From Anaerolineales bacterium (GTDB taxonomy: Bacteria; Chloroflexota; Anaerolineae; Anaerolineales; Villigracilaceae): 38,442 nt of DNA. The notes beneath the pieces were generated by a model. The model was not told the DNA's origin. It made no database searches and was given only the letters and a program-made list of their open reading frames with translations. Position numbers and translations under genes: made by a program. This document shows positions 22,361-31,176 of the stretch, piece after piece (position 1 is the stretch's first letter; each line of letters begins with the position of its first letter). The DNA lies in assembly GCA_013140605.1 (NCBI GenBank), contig JABFSL010000005.1:1-38442 (forward strand), given 5' to 3'.

Positions 22361-25279
22361 ATGAAGACGAAAAAAAATAAAACTCCCTTGCGCACGGCGC
22401 TCGTCTACGCAGTATTTGGGGCATTATGGATTGTGGTTTCAGATAAGACCCTTGAATTTTTTGTCCCACCTGCATCTCCAGCCTATCTGGTAATGCAAAC
22501 CATAAAAGGCTGGATTTTTGTATTGACGAGCGCCGTCTTGATCTATTTTATTGCGAAGACCGATATGAAATCCCTGTTGGAAAGCGAGAAGCGCTACCGG
22601 GCAGTGGCGCAAACCGCCAACGATTCCATTATCTCTGCCGATGGCGAAGGAAACATTATAGGTTGGAATCACGGCGCTGAAAAAATATTTGGCTACACAG
22701 AAAGCGAAGTTCTTGGTCGGCCACTGACGCTGATACAGCCAGCCCGTTATCGCAAAAGGCATCTGGCTGGCATGGCGCGCGTGCAAGCGGGCGGAGAGAA
22801 ACACGTTATTGGAAAAACCATCGAATTGGAGGGGTTGCGTAAAGATGGAAGTGAATTCCCGCTTGAGCTTTCACTTTCAGATTGGCAGGTTGATGACCAA
22901 AAATTTTATACATCCATTATCCGTGATATCACCGGGCGCAGGCAGGCGGAGGAAGCCACGCAGGAAAGTGAACGTCAAATGAAAGCCCTGGTCAGTTCGC
23001 TAGATGATATCGTCTTCGAATTCGATGAGCAGGGAACTTATCTCAACATCTGGACGGCCAATGATAGCCTGCTGGTTCAACCCAAAAGCCAATTACTTGG
23101 GCGGAAAATCATCGAGGTTTCGGGAGAGGAAATTGGCCGCCCATTTGTCGAAGCGCTAAAGCGGGTGCTGACGAGTGGTTCTCCTGAAAGCATCGAGTAC
23201 CCTCTGGAAGTGCTTGGCGGGCAGCGCTGGTTTACAGCCTATTTCAGCCCCATCCTCACTCAGAACGATGGTCGTCGAACCGCCTCCATGCTGGTCCGTG
23301 ATATTACCGAGCGCAAACAAGAACAGGAGGAATATCAGACGGTCATCAAAACATCCATGGAAGGATTTTGGATCTTAGATACCCAGGCGCATTTTCTGGT
23401 TGTGAATGACGCGTATTGCCATCTCATCGGCTACGAACGCGAAGAACTAATGACAATGAGCGTTCAGGATGTGGAGGCTGCGGAAAAGACGCACGAAACC
23501 GCAGAGCACCTTCAGAAAGTGCTGGCAAGCGGTTATGGCCGCTTTGAAACCAAACATCGGCGCAAAGATGGCAGAATTGTTGACGTTGAGATCAGGGTTA
23601 ACTATCAGCCCTACAAAGGCGGGCGTCTCTATGTATTTCTGCGCGACATCACCGAACACAAGCGGGCAGAGAGGGTACTCCATCAATATGCCAGTGAATT
23701 GGAGTTACGCGTCAAAGAGCGCACGGCGGAAGTGCAGGATTTGTACGAACATGCCCCTGCGGGTTATCACTCACTTAACTCAAAGGGCATATTTATCAGA
23801 ATTAATCAGACTGAGCTGGATTGGTTTGGCTATACTCATGAAGAAATCTTAGGCGTAAAAGCATTTGGAGATTTAATTACCGACAAGAGTAAAAAGGTTT
23901 TCGCTGAAACCTTTCCCCGTTTTAAAGCACAGGGATGGGTAAAAGACCTGGAATTTGAAATGATCCGTAAGGATGGAAGCATATTAATAGTTCTGATCAA
24001 TGCCACCGCCATTTATGATGAACATGGCGAATTTGTCATGAGCCGCTCCTCTCTGATCGATATTACCAAACGCAAACAGGCGGAGTTAAAACTACAAACT
24101 GCCAATATTTTGCTCGAAAAGGCATCCAAACTAAAGGATGAATTCCTTGCGAATATGAGCCACGAATTGCGCACTCCACTAAATGGTATTTTGGGATATT
24201 CAGACATACTACTGGAAGGGGTGCATGGCGCAATCAGTGAAAAACAGCAGCAGGCTGTGCAAATGATCCGCTCCAGCGGTGAACACCTTTTGGAATTGAT
24301 TAACGATATTCTGGATGTTTCCAGGATCGAAGCCGGTAAACTTGAACTGCAACCCGAAATTATTAACGTGGATGTGATCTGCCAGTCAAGCCTTGTGTTT
24401 ATCAAGCAGTTGGCGAATAAGAAATCCATCGCTGTGGAGTATTCATCCTCCCCGGCAAACTCCACAATCCTTGCGGATCCAATGCGCCTCAAGCAGATCC
24501 TTGTCAACCTGCTGAGCAATGCTGTGAAATTCACGCCTGAAAAAGGAACAATAAAACTTGATGTTCAAGCAAATGACAGGGCGGGTCTGATGCGTTTCTC
24601 CATCACAGATACAGGGATTGGCATCAGTTCAGGGAACATGCAAAAAATATTCAAGCCTTTCGTACAGCTGGATAGCAGTTTATCCCGTCAACACGAAGGG
24701 GCAGGGTTGGGTCTGGTGCTGACAAAAAATCTGGTTGAAATGCATGGCGGCAGTATTGAAGTTCAAAGTGAAGTTGGCGCAGGCAGCTGCTTCACTTTTG
24801 TTCTGCCATGGACAATACAAATGAATACTAAAACCCTTTACGATCGACCTGCTGTTGAAGATAAAGAACATAATACAACGCAGAGTGCCGCTTCACAAGG
24901 CTTCGGAAAAATACTGATCGTGGATGATAACGAAACCAACGTGATGATGACCCAGGATTATCTTGAACTCCGTGGCTATCAGGTATTGGTGGCTTACGAT
25001 GGCGATGAAGTATTGCAAATTACAGAGGAATTTTTACCCGATATCATCCTGATGGATATCCAGATGCCAGGCATGAACGGATTTGAAGCGGCCCGCCGCC
25101 TCCGTGCCGACCCGCGTTTTGCTTCTGTTCCGATCATCGCCCTCACCGCCCTTGCCATGTCCGGCGACCGCGAGCGCTGTCTCGCAGCCGGCATGAATGA
25201 ATATTTGAGCAAGCCCGTCAAGTTAAGAGAGTTGACTAAAATGATCGAAAAGTTTTTGGAGCATTCTCCGAATAAGTAA
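22361..25279 (+). CDS. Hybrid sensor histidine kinase with four PAS domains and a receiver domain
   Basis: 972 aa. GGAG at 22351-22354 stands 6 bases before the ATG. Two membrane segments (about 12-27 and 42-65) flank a short outer loop, then four PAS domains (about 75-195, 200-320, 325-435, 460-580), most ending in a DIT(E/K)RK linker. HisKA follows with H601 in FLANMSHELRTPLNG, then an HATPase with ILVNLLSNAVKFTPE, SITDTGIGIS and GAGLGLVLTKNLVEMHGG. A C-terminal receiver has ILIVDDNETN, phospho-acceptor Asp899 in LMDIQMPGMNG and YLSKPVK. It is a complete phosphorelay of sensing PAS, kinase and receiver; ligand unknown. Its output partner is not adjacent. Confidence 0.93.
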   Translation: MKTKKNKTPLRTALVYAVFGALWIVVSDKTLEFFVPPASPAYLVMQTIKGWIFVLTSAVLIYFIAKTDMKSLLESEKRYRAVAQTANDSIISADGEGNIIGWNHGAEKIFGYTESEVLGRPLTLIQPARYRKRHLAGMARVQAGGEKHVIGKTIELEGLRKDGSEFPLELSLSDWQVDDQKFYTSIIRDITGRRQAEEATQESERQMKALVSSLDDIVFEFDEQGTYLNIWTANDSLLVQPKSQLLGRKIIEVSGEEIGRPFVEALKRVLTSGSPESIEYPLEVLGGQRWFTAYFSPILTQNDGRRTASMLVRDITERKQEQEEYQTVIKTSMEGFWILDTQAHFLVVNDAYCHLIGYEREELMTMSVQDVEAAEKTHETAEHLQKVLASGYGRFETKHRRKDGRIVDVEIRVNYQPYKGGRLYVFLRDITEHKRAERVLHQYASELELRVKERTAEVQDLYEHAPAGYHSLNSKGIFIRINQTELDWFGYTHEEILGVKAFGDLITDKSKKVFAETFPRFKAQGWVKDLEFEMIRKDGSILIVLINATAIYDEHGEFVMSRSSLIDITKRKQAELKLQTANILLEKASKLKDEFLANMSHELRTPLNGILGYSDILLEGVHGAISEKQQQAVQMIRSSGEHLLELINDILDVSRIEAGKLELQPEIINVDVICQSSLVFIKQLANKKSIAVEYSSSPANSTILADPMRLKQILVNLLSNAVKFTPEKGTIKLDVQANDRAGLMRFSITDTGIGISSGNMQKIFKPFVQLDSSLSRQHEGAGLGLVLTKNLVEMHGGSIEVQSEVGAGSCFTFVLPWTIQMNTKTLYDRPAVEDKEHNTTQSAASQGFGKILIVDDNETNVMMTQDYLELRGYQVLVAYDGDEVLQITEEFLPDIILMDIQMPGMNGFEAARRLRADPRFASVPIIALTALAMSGDRERCLAAGMNEYLSKPVKLRELTKMIEKFLEHSPNK

Positions 25280-25283
25280 AGAT

Positions 25284-25320
25284 AAACGTCCAGATTCCTA
25301 AAAACCTGGACGTTTTTGTT
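25284..25320 (+). terminator. Intrinsic terminator of the hybrid kinase gene
   Basis: A 10-bp stem (AAACGTCCAG at 25284-25293, CTGGACGTTT at 25306-25315, 12-base loop) followed by further T residues, immediately after the stop at 25279. Confidence 0.8.
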
Positions 25321-25365
25321 CAAGTCGCCGAGAGCGTAATCTTGATGGTGTATTTAAAGCAATTA

Positions 25366-26217
25366 CTAATCAACCATAAAGGCCAAACCCACAGTCCCAG
25401 GGCCGGTATGTGTCCCCACCACCGGGCTAACTTCTGTGAAGATCATCTCCACTGGATTTAACTCATTCTTGACGCGCTCAAGCAGCGCTTTCGCATCGTC
25501 TGCCGCATTTGCGTGTAAAGATGCCACGCGGATATTTGATTTACCCTTTACCTGCTCGGCTACCAGTTCAAATATGCGATCATGAGCCTTGCTCTTGGTG
25601 CGGATTCTTTCTATGCCTTCAACTTTGCCTTCCTTGAGCGCAAGGATGGGTTTTAAGTTTAGAGCGGCGCCAATAAATCTTTGAGCGCCGCCAATACGTC
25701 CGCCGCGATGCAGGAATTCCAAAGTGTCAACTGCGAAGAAAACACCTGTTTTTGCGTGGGCTTTTTCTGCCAGCGCAACTACTTCCTTTAGTCCGGCACC
25801 AGCTTCCAGTGCGCGTGAGGCGGCGAGCGCCTGAAATCCCAGAGCCATTGCGGTGGATTGGCTGTCCACGAGAGTCACTTTTTCGCCGGCAATCCCCATC
25901 AACTCTTTGCCATGAATGGCAGACTGTAAAGTTCCAGAGAGTTTGGATGAGATGAAAATTCCCAATACCTCAAATCCCTGATCCACCAACGGTTGAAAAA
26001 TGGATTGCATTGCAGCAGGGGAAACTTGTGAAGTGGAAGGCATTGCTTTTGATGTTTTCAAGCGCGTGAAAAATTCATCCGAGCGAATGTCAATTCCGTC
26101 ACGAAAGGTCTCGCTGTCCCAGATCAAAACCTGTGGGGCGACTGTTAGATTATGTTTCTGAACATATTCCGCAGGGATGTAAGCGGTGCTGTCTGTAACG
26201 ACTGCAAATTTAGACAC
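25366..26217 (-). CDS. DegV-family fatty-acid-binding protein
   Basis: The GTG at 26217 has a GGAGG ribosome site 6 bases upstream and starts the family N-terminus VSKFAVVTDSTAYIPAEY (283 aa, usual size). The DegV fold binds a fatty acid and hands it to the FakA kinase in lipid synthesis from host or medium fatty acids. Visible motifs are VTDSTAYIP at the start, AMPSTSQVSPAAM, FISSKLSGTLQSA, LVDSQSTAMALG and the C-terminal GPGTVGLAFMV. FakA is not in the window. The gene is divergent from mreB, with a gap of 146 bases holding the mreB promoter. Confidence 0.93.
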   Translation of the reverse strand: MSKFAVVTDSTAYIPAEYVQKHNLTVAPQVLIWDSETFRDGIDIRSDEFFTRLKTSKAMPSTSQVSPAAMQSIFQPLVDQGFEVLGIFISSKLSGTLQSAIHGKELMGIAGEKVTLVDSQSTAMALGFQALAASRALEAGAGLKEVVALAEKAHAKTGVFFAVDTLEFLHRGGRIGGAQRFIGAALNLKPILALKEGKVEGIERIRTKSKAHDRIFELVAEQVKGKSNIRVASLHANAADDAKALLERVKNELNPVEMIFTEVSPVVGTHTGPGTVGLAFMVD

Positions 26218-26308
26218 GACTATCCTCCGAACAATTGGGATGTGATATTCGCGCAATTCTACCCTAGTGGGGGATTGCGCATTGACGAAAATCCAATTTT
26301 AAGGCTCA

Positions 26309-26317
26309 TGGTATAAT
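26309..26317 (+). promoter_or_regulatory. Extended -10 promoter of the mre-min cluster
   Basis: TGG followed by a perfect TATAAT (26312-26317), leaving a leader of about 40 bases before the TTG start at 26364. A TTGACG at 26282 lies 24 bases upstream of the box, too far for a normal -35. Confidence 0.5.
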
Positions 26318-26363
26318 CGCTATGTTATTCATTTTCGCATGAAATCTCACTTAGGAGCCTATT

Positions 26364-27437
26364 TTGGCCTTCAACCCTATTAACTGGCTGTTAGGCCTTT
26401 TTTCTCTGGACATTGCCATAGATCTTGGCACTGCGAATACATTAGTTCATGTTCGCGGCAAGGGGATTGTTATTAATGAGCCATCCTGGGTCACTGTTGA
26501 CAAGAAATTACGCCAGCCCGTAGCAATTGGTCTCGAAGCAAAAGAAATGGTTGGCCGCACACCAAGTAATGTTATGGTGGTGCGTCCTATTCGCGATGGT
26601 GTCATTGCCGAGTTCGATGTTACTCAGGTAATGCTTGAGTATTTCATCGGCAAAGTCCATGAACAAAGCATGGTCCCGTTGCCGCGGCCGCGTGTGATCG
26701 TGGGTCTGCCCACCGGCGTAACAGAAGTTGAAAAGCGCGCGGTTTATGATGCGGTCATGGCCTCGGGCGCGCGTCAGGCCATGTTGATCGAAGAACCGAT
26801 CGCGGCTGCACTGGGAGCTGGTCTGCCAGTCGGAGAGATTCGCGGCTCGATGGTGGTTGACATCGGCGGCGGCACCACCGAAGTGGCGGTCTTGTCCATG
26901 AGCGGCGTTGTCGCATCCCGTTCCCTACGTGTTGCCGGCGATGAAATGGATCAGGATATTGTGCAGTATCTTCGCAACAAATATAACCTTTTGATCGGTG
27001 AAGGAAACGCGGAGCAGATCAAATGGCAGATCGGTTCAGCGTATCCATTACAACCCGAAAAGACTATGGAGGTACGCGGCCGCAATTTGGTAACTGGCCT
27101 GCCTGAAACCGTTGAAGTTTCTTCCGTTGAGATCCGTGAATCCTTAAGCGCCTCCGTACAGGTTATCATTGACACAGTGCGCGACGCATTGGATGAAATT
27201 CCGCCCGAGATCGTTTCAGACCTGATGGATATTGGAATTTGTCTAGCCGGTGGCGGCGCGCTCCTTCAAGGGCTTGCCGAACGCCTCACCGATGAATTGA
27301 AACTGCGTGTATGGGTTGCGGAAGACCCGCTGACTTGTGTGGCCCGCGGCGCTGCAATGATCTTTGAAGATCTGGATGTTCTTGGACGTTATTTGGTCGG
27401 CTTGGAACGCGGCAGTACTCGTCATATTGTTGGATAA
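26364..27437 (+). CDS. mreB: Rod-shape-determining actin-like protein MreB
   Basis: 357 aa from a TTG with AGGAG at 26353-26357. MreB forms membrane-bound actin-like filaments that position lateral wall synthesis. Phosphate-1 motif: SLDIAIDLGTANTLVHV; a central PRVIVGLPTGVTEVEKRAVYDAVMASGAR; phosphate-2 VVDIGGGTTEVAVLS; adenosine motif ICLAGGGALLQGLAERL. The N-terminal hydrophobic NPINWLLGLFSLD resembles the membrane-binding start of other MreBs. First gene of a shape and division operon; mreC follows after 108 bases that contain a palindromic repeat. Confidence 0.97.
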   Translation: MAFNPINWLLGLFSLDIAIDLGTANTLVHVRGKGIVINEPSWVTVDKKLRQPVAIGLEAKEMVGRTPSNVMVVRPIRDGVIAEFDVTQVMLEYFIGKVHEQSMVPLPRPRVIVGLPTGVTEVEKRAVYDAVMASGARQAMLIEEPIAAALGAGLPVGEIRGSMVVDIGGGTTEVAVLSMSGVVASRSLRVAGDEMDQDIVQYLRNKYNLLIGEGNAEQIKWQIGSAYPLQPEKTMEVRGRNLVTGLPETVEVSSVEIRESLSASVQVIIDTVRDALDEIPPEIVSDLMDIGICLAGGGALLQGLAERLTDELKLRVWVAEDPLTCVARGAAMIFEDLDVLGRYLVGLERGSTRHIVG

Positions 27438-27441
27438 TTGT

Positions 27442-27537
27442 AAACCTGACAGGTCTCATATACGACATGCCAGGTGAAGATGGTTGCGCGAAACGAATCT
27501 AAGGATAATCAAGGTTGTTCGCAGACCTGTCAGGTTT
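27442..27537. repeat. Palindromic repeat between mreB and mreC
   Basis: Perfect 15-base inverted arms AAACCTGACAGGTCT (27442-27456) and its complement (27523-27537) with a 66-base spacer. Each arm is itself a partial palindrome (ACCTG-A-CAGGT). It fills almost all of the 108-base gap, from 4 bases after the mreB stop to 8 bases before the mreC start. Confidence 0.85.
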
Positions 27538-27545
27538 TATAAAAT

Positions 27546-28382
27546 ATGAATTCCCGCTCTTTACAAACAACGATTATTTTTCTTGTAGTGGGGGGCATCC
27601 TTGCTCTGGCTCTGGGCGGTTTCTTTGGCTCCGCCTCCAGACAATTTAGCTCAGTGTTGATCGAACTTCAAACCTGGATATCCTCTCGTTTCCTTGGCGT
27701 TCAGGATTTTGTCAGTGCGCCTCGTGATATTGCCTCCTTACGAACTCGTAACGCCGAACTTGAAACTCAGGTGTCACAATTACAAGCGCAGGTAATTGAA
27801 CTTCAGCAGCGAGTAAATGAAACTGAAATTCTTGCCGCCCTTGTGGATTTTTCCCGAACAAATCCTGAAAGCACATATAAAGCAGCCGCAGTGATCGGCC
27901 GCGACCCAAGTCCATTTTTGCATTACATCATTATCAACCGCGGCTCAAATGATGATATTCGACGCGGTATGCCCGTGGTGACCAATCAGGGATTGGTGGG
28001 GCGCGTAGATGCGGTAATCGCAGATGCCGCCCGCGTACAGCTTATTACTGATCCCGGTTCCGCCGTCAATAGTTCTTTGCAAAACGCGAAAACGACCGCG
28101 GTCACATTTGGGTCAGTCACTGGTGACATTTCCCTCGATATGATTTCGCAGAACGCTGTGGTTCAACCCGGCGATCTGATCTTAACCTCGGGGCTGGGTG
28201 GCGGTTATCCTTCCGACATTCCCATCGGGCAGGTGATTACGCTCCGCAGCCTTGAGTTTCAATTGTTTCAACAGGCCACCATCCAGCCCGCTGTGGATTT
28301 TTCACGCCTCGCGATTGTGCTTGTGATCACCAATTTCCGTCCAGTGGATATCGCGCCACTCGAACCCCAAACTACTCCATAA
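27546..28382 (+). CDS. mreC: Cell shape-determining protein MreC
   Basis: 278 aa. One N-terminal membrane span (TTIIFLVVGGILALALGGFFG), a coiled coil of about residues 60-100 (LRTRNAELETQVSQLQAQVIELQQRVNE), then the two beta-barrel domains that bind PBP2 outside the membrane (AAAVIGRDPSPFLHYIIINRGSNDDIRRGMPVVTNQGLVGRV...). MreC links MreB to the wall synthases. The ATG has no obvious ribosome site, because the upstream gap is occupied by the palindromic repeat. mreD follows after 13 bases. Confidence 0.95.
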   Translation: MNSRSLQTTIIFLVVGGILALALGGFFGSASRQFSSVLIELQTWISSRFLGVQDFVSAPRDIASLRTRNAELETQVSQLQAQVIELQQRVNETEILAALVDFSRTNPESTYKAAAVIGRDPSPFLHYIIINRGSNDDIRRGMPVVTNQGLVGRVDAVIADAARVQLITDPGSAVNSSLQNAKTTAVTFGSVTGDISLDMISQNAVVQPGDLILTSGLGGGYPSDIPIGQVITLRSLEFQLFQQATIQPAVDFSRLAIVLVITNFRPVDIAPLEPQTTP

Positions 28383-28395
28383 TCCCATATTTGCC

Positions 28396-28896
28396 ATGCG
28401 AAACCTTGTTGCGTTTCCACTGCTTGCGCTGGCGGTCATCCTGCAATCTTCCGTTGTCAGCCAGGTAAAATTACTTTCAGGTTATGCCGACCTGCCCTTG
28501 ATTATGATCGCGGCCTGGGCACTGCAGGAGCGTGTAAAATCCACCTGGCACTGGGCTGTACTTGTCTGTGCGATGTTGGGTTTTGTCTCAAAGATGCCAT
28601 GGCCTGCGCTTGTGATCGGTTATCTTTCAATTGTTTTTGTCGCACAGGCATTGCAAAAGCGTGTTTGGCAGGCGCCGTTACTTGCTATGTTCAGTGTAAC
28701 TTTTATCGGCACCTTATTCGTTAATTTCTTGTCCTTTGCTGCTTTGCAAGTCTTGGGAACAAATTTTCCTTTGGGGGATGTTGTAGGATTGATCGTATTG
28801 CCCAGTTTATTGCTCAATATGCTTTTTTCGATTCCGGTTTATACTTTTATGCGAGATTTGGCCCGTTGGGTCTATCCTCCAGAGGAGTTTGAATGA
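28396..28896 (+). CDS. mreD: Rod-shape-determining membrane protein MreD
   Basis: 166 aa with about five hydrophobic segments; starts MRNLVAFPLLALAVILQSSVV and continues LSGYADLPLIMIAAWALQERVKSTWHW, fitting the MreD family, whose members are poorly conserved. It is a membrane partner of MreC and PBP2. The stop overlaps the PBP2 start codon (ATGA at 28893-28896), so translation is coupled. Confidence 0.85.
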   Translation: MRNLVAFPLLALAVILQSSVVSQVKLLSGYADLPLIMIAAWALQERVKSTWHWAVLVCAMLGFVSKMPWPALVIGYLSIVFVAQALQKRVWQAPLLAMFSVTFIGTLFVNFLSFAALQVLGTNFPLGDVVGLIVLPSLLLNMLFSIPVYTFMRDLARWVYPPEEFE

Positions 28897-31091
28897 GTAC
28901 TGGTTCCATACCACGTCCAGCTCGTTTTGAAACGTGGCGTCTGGCTACAATTTATATAGTTGTGATATTGTCATTTACTGGCTTGCTCATGCGGCTTGTC
29001 AATTTACAGGTGTTTGAAGAATCAACATGGACCGCACAAGCTGTTGACAATTACACATTCGAAGTGAATGTGCCTGCTCCGCGCGGAATTATCTATGACC
29101 GCAATGGGTTTATTCTTGCGCGCAATTTGGCTTCCTACAATATAGTGATTACGCCCGCAAGTTTGCCTGACGATGCTTCGGATATTCAAAGCATTTACCG
29201 CGAGCTTTCCGATTTGATCGATGTCCCGGTAGGCGGAGTGGTAACAGATGCTTCTTTGGAAGAAGCCAAGCTCTTTGCCGCTTGCGTGCCCGGGCCTGGG
29301 ATTGCCCAGCTTGTGGCATTGCAGGATACCCTTGCTCCATACAGTCCTGTAAAAATTAAATGTAATGTCTCCGAAGATATTGCCCGCGTAGTGGAAGAGA
29401 ATTCGGTCGATTGGCCCGGAGTTTCCGTTGACATCGAACCCATCCGCGATTACCCAACAGGTTCACTGACAGCCAGCGTTGTGGGTTTTTTGGGGCCAAT
29501 CCCTGCGCTGTTTGAAGAAGAATATAGAGCCAAAGGCTTTGTGCCAAACCGCGATAAAATCGGGTATGCCGGCGTTGAGGATTCTTTGCAGGATATTCTG
29601 GCCGGCAGGAATGGTTTGCGCGTTGTGCAGATCGATGTGGCCGGACAGGAACTTCGTAACCTCGAGCCGCCCAGGCCTACCGTTCCCGGACAGAACTTAT
29701 ACCTCACCATTGATACGCGATTGCAGGCAGCGGCCGAAGCCTCTCTGGTGCAAGAGATCAATTTTTGGAATACATATTTTGGGACAGTTCGTATTTCCAG
29801 CGGTGTGGTGATCGCCATGAACCCTAAAACTGGCGAGATTCTTGCGATGGTTTCCTACCCCTCTTTTGAGAATAATCGTTTTGCGCGTTTGATCCCAGCC
29901 TATTATTATGAACAATTGAGTCAGGATTCGCGCAATCTTTTACTGAACAACGCGATCGCTGCCGAGTTTCCACCGGGGTCGGTTTTTAAATTGTCCACAG
30001 CAACCGGCGCATTTAACGAGAAGGTTGTTGATTTAAGTACGATTGTTCAAGCACCTGGACAGTTGCTCCTTTGCGAAAAATTCAATCCGAATGACACATG
30101 TACTGATAGCAACACACGTCCCTTCGTGGATTGGATCTTTGAGCAGAATCCGGAAGGTTTTGGACAAATAGATTTTCAACATTGCATAGCGTATTCAAGT
30201 AATGTTTGTTTCTATAAGCTGGGTGGCGGCTTCGAAGACGAGATCAAGCAGGGGCTGGGCATCGAGCGTCTTCAACAGTATGCCCGCGCGCTTGGATATG
30301 ATCGAAGATCAGGCATCCAGTTAAAAGGTGAGGTGGATGGATTGATTCCCGATCCGCAATGGAAACGCATCAATACCGGCGAGAACTGGTCAACAGGCGA
30401 TACCTATATCGCAAGCGTGGGACAGGGGTATGTGCTGGCAACTCCGTTGCAGATATTAATGTCCGGTGCGACCATTGCCAATCGCGGTAAATTGATGCAG
30501 CCAACAATTGTGCGTGAAGTGACCGATGGCGAGGGAAATCCAGTTGAATTGTGGTTCAACTCTGACCCGGAACTATTTACAGTTTCTCAAGAACAGACAC
30601 CGGGCAGTTATCAAATATCACCTTTCACCCCAAATTTGAAATGGGATATCACAGTTACTCCGATGATCGCGAATTATTCCTGTGATGGCAGCGTTTGTAG
30701 TTTGGATGAGGATACTTTAAAGATCGTTGATCCTGCAACAGTTGAGGCTGTGCGAGGCGGCACTCGTCTATCAGTTACAGATTCGCGTGGGACACTTAAT
30801 GAATTGTTTTCCAGTTTCCCCATCGCAGTGGCAGGCAAGACCGGCACCGCGGAATATTGTGATGATGTTGCCCGTAAGGCAAACCGTTGTAATTTCGGCG
30901 CATGGCCGACCCATTCATGGACTCTGGCGTATGCACCGTATGAAGACCCTGAGATCATTGTGATTGCTTTCGCTTATAACGGTGGCGAAGGCGCAAGCGT
31001 GGCCGGGCCGATCGTCGAACGCGTTATCAAGGCTTATTTTGAATTGAAAGCCATTGATATCTCTCAGGGAAGCCCGACTGGCGGACAATAA
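28893..31091 (+). CDS. mrdA: Penicillin-binding protein 2, elongation transpeptidase
   Basis: 732 aa, somewhat longer than average. One membrane anchor (about 14-35), then the allosteric pedestal (VPAPRGIIYDRNGFILARNL) and the transpeptidase domain. Catalytic motifs: Ser363 in PPGSVFKLS (SxxK), S435-S436-N437 in AYSSNVCFY (SxN) and K649-T650-G651 in AGKTGTAEYC (KTG). It cross-links peptidoglycan during elongation with RodA. A Cys-containing insertion between the SxN and KTG motifs (NYSCDGSVCS, VPSQ-rich) adds length. Its partner rodA is three genes downstream (after minCDE). Confidence 0.95.
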   Translation: MSTGSIPRPARFETWRLATIYIVVILSFTGLLMRLVNLQVFEESTWTAQAVDNYTFEVNVPAPRGIIYDRNGFILARNLASYNIVITPASLPDDASDIQSIYRELSDLIDVPVGGVVTDASLEEAKLFAACVPGPGIAQLVALQDTLAPYSPVKIKCNVSEDIARVVEENSVDWPGVSVDIEPIRDYPTGSLTASVVGFLGPIPALFEEEYRAKGFVPNRDKIGYAGVEDSLQDILAGRNGLRVVQIDVAGQELRNLEPPRPTVPGQNLYLTIDTRLQAAAEASLVQEINFWNTYFGTVRISSGVVIAMNPKTGEILAMVSYPSFENNRFARLIPAYYYEQLSQDSRNLLLNNAIAAEFPPGSVFKLSTATGAFNEKVVDLSTIVQAPGQLLLCEKFNPNDTCTDSNTRPFVDWIFEQNPEGFGQIDFQHCIAYSSNVCFYKLGGGFEDEIKQGLGIERLQQYARALGYDRRSGIQLKGEVDGLIPDPQWKRINTGENWSTGDTYIASVGQGYVLATPLQILMSGATIANRGKLMQPTIVREVTDGEGNPVELWFNSDPELFTVSQEQTPGSYQISPFTPNLKWDITVTPMIANYSCDGSVCSLDEDTLKIVDPATVEAVRGGTRLSVTDSRGTLNELFSSFPIAVAGKTGTAEYCDDVARKANRCNFGAWPTHSWTLAYAPYEDPEIIVIAFAYNGGEGASVAGPIVERVIKAYFELKAIDISQGSPTGGQ

Positions 31092-31153
31092 TAGTTTTGT
31101 TCCGTGGAATTGTATTTTCACAACAATTTTTTCGTTTCTTGTCACGCGTCAGG

Positions 31154-31159
31154 TATAAT
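31154..31159 (+). promoter_or_regulatory. -10 box upstream of minC
   Basis: Perfect TATAAT in GGTATAAT, 17 bases before the minC ATG (31177); the leader would be about 11 bases and no ribosome site is visible. It gives minCDE a promoter separate from mreB. Confidence 0.5.
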
Positions 31160-31176
31160 TTGTACGAAATAATCTT

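Noticed and set aside
26282-26317. TTGACG as a -35 box for the mreB promoter
   Set aside because: Spacing to the TATAAT is 24 bases, outside the normal 16-18; the extended -10 explains the promoter better.
29450-29818. Long minus-strand frame opposite the PBP2 gene
   Set aside because: A shadow of a strongly coding gene; no ribosome site and no domain.
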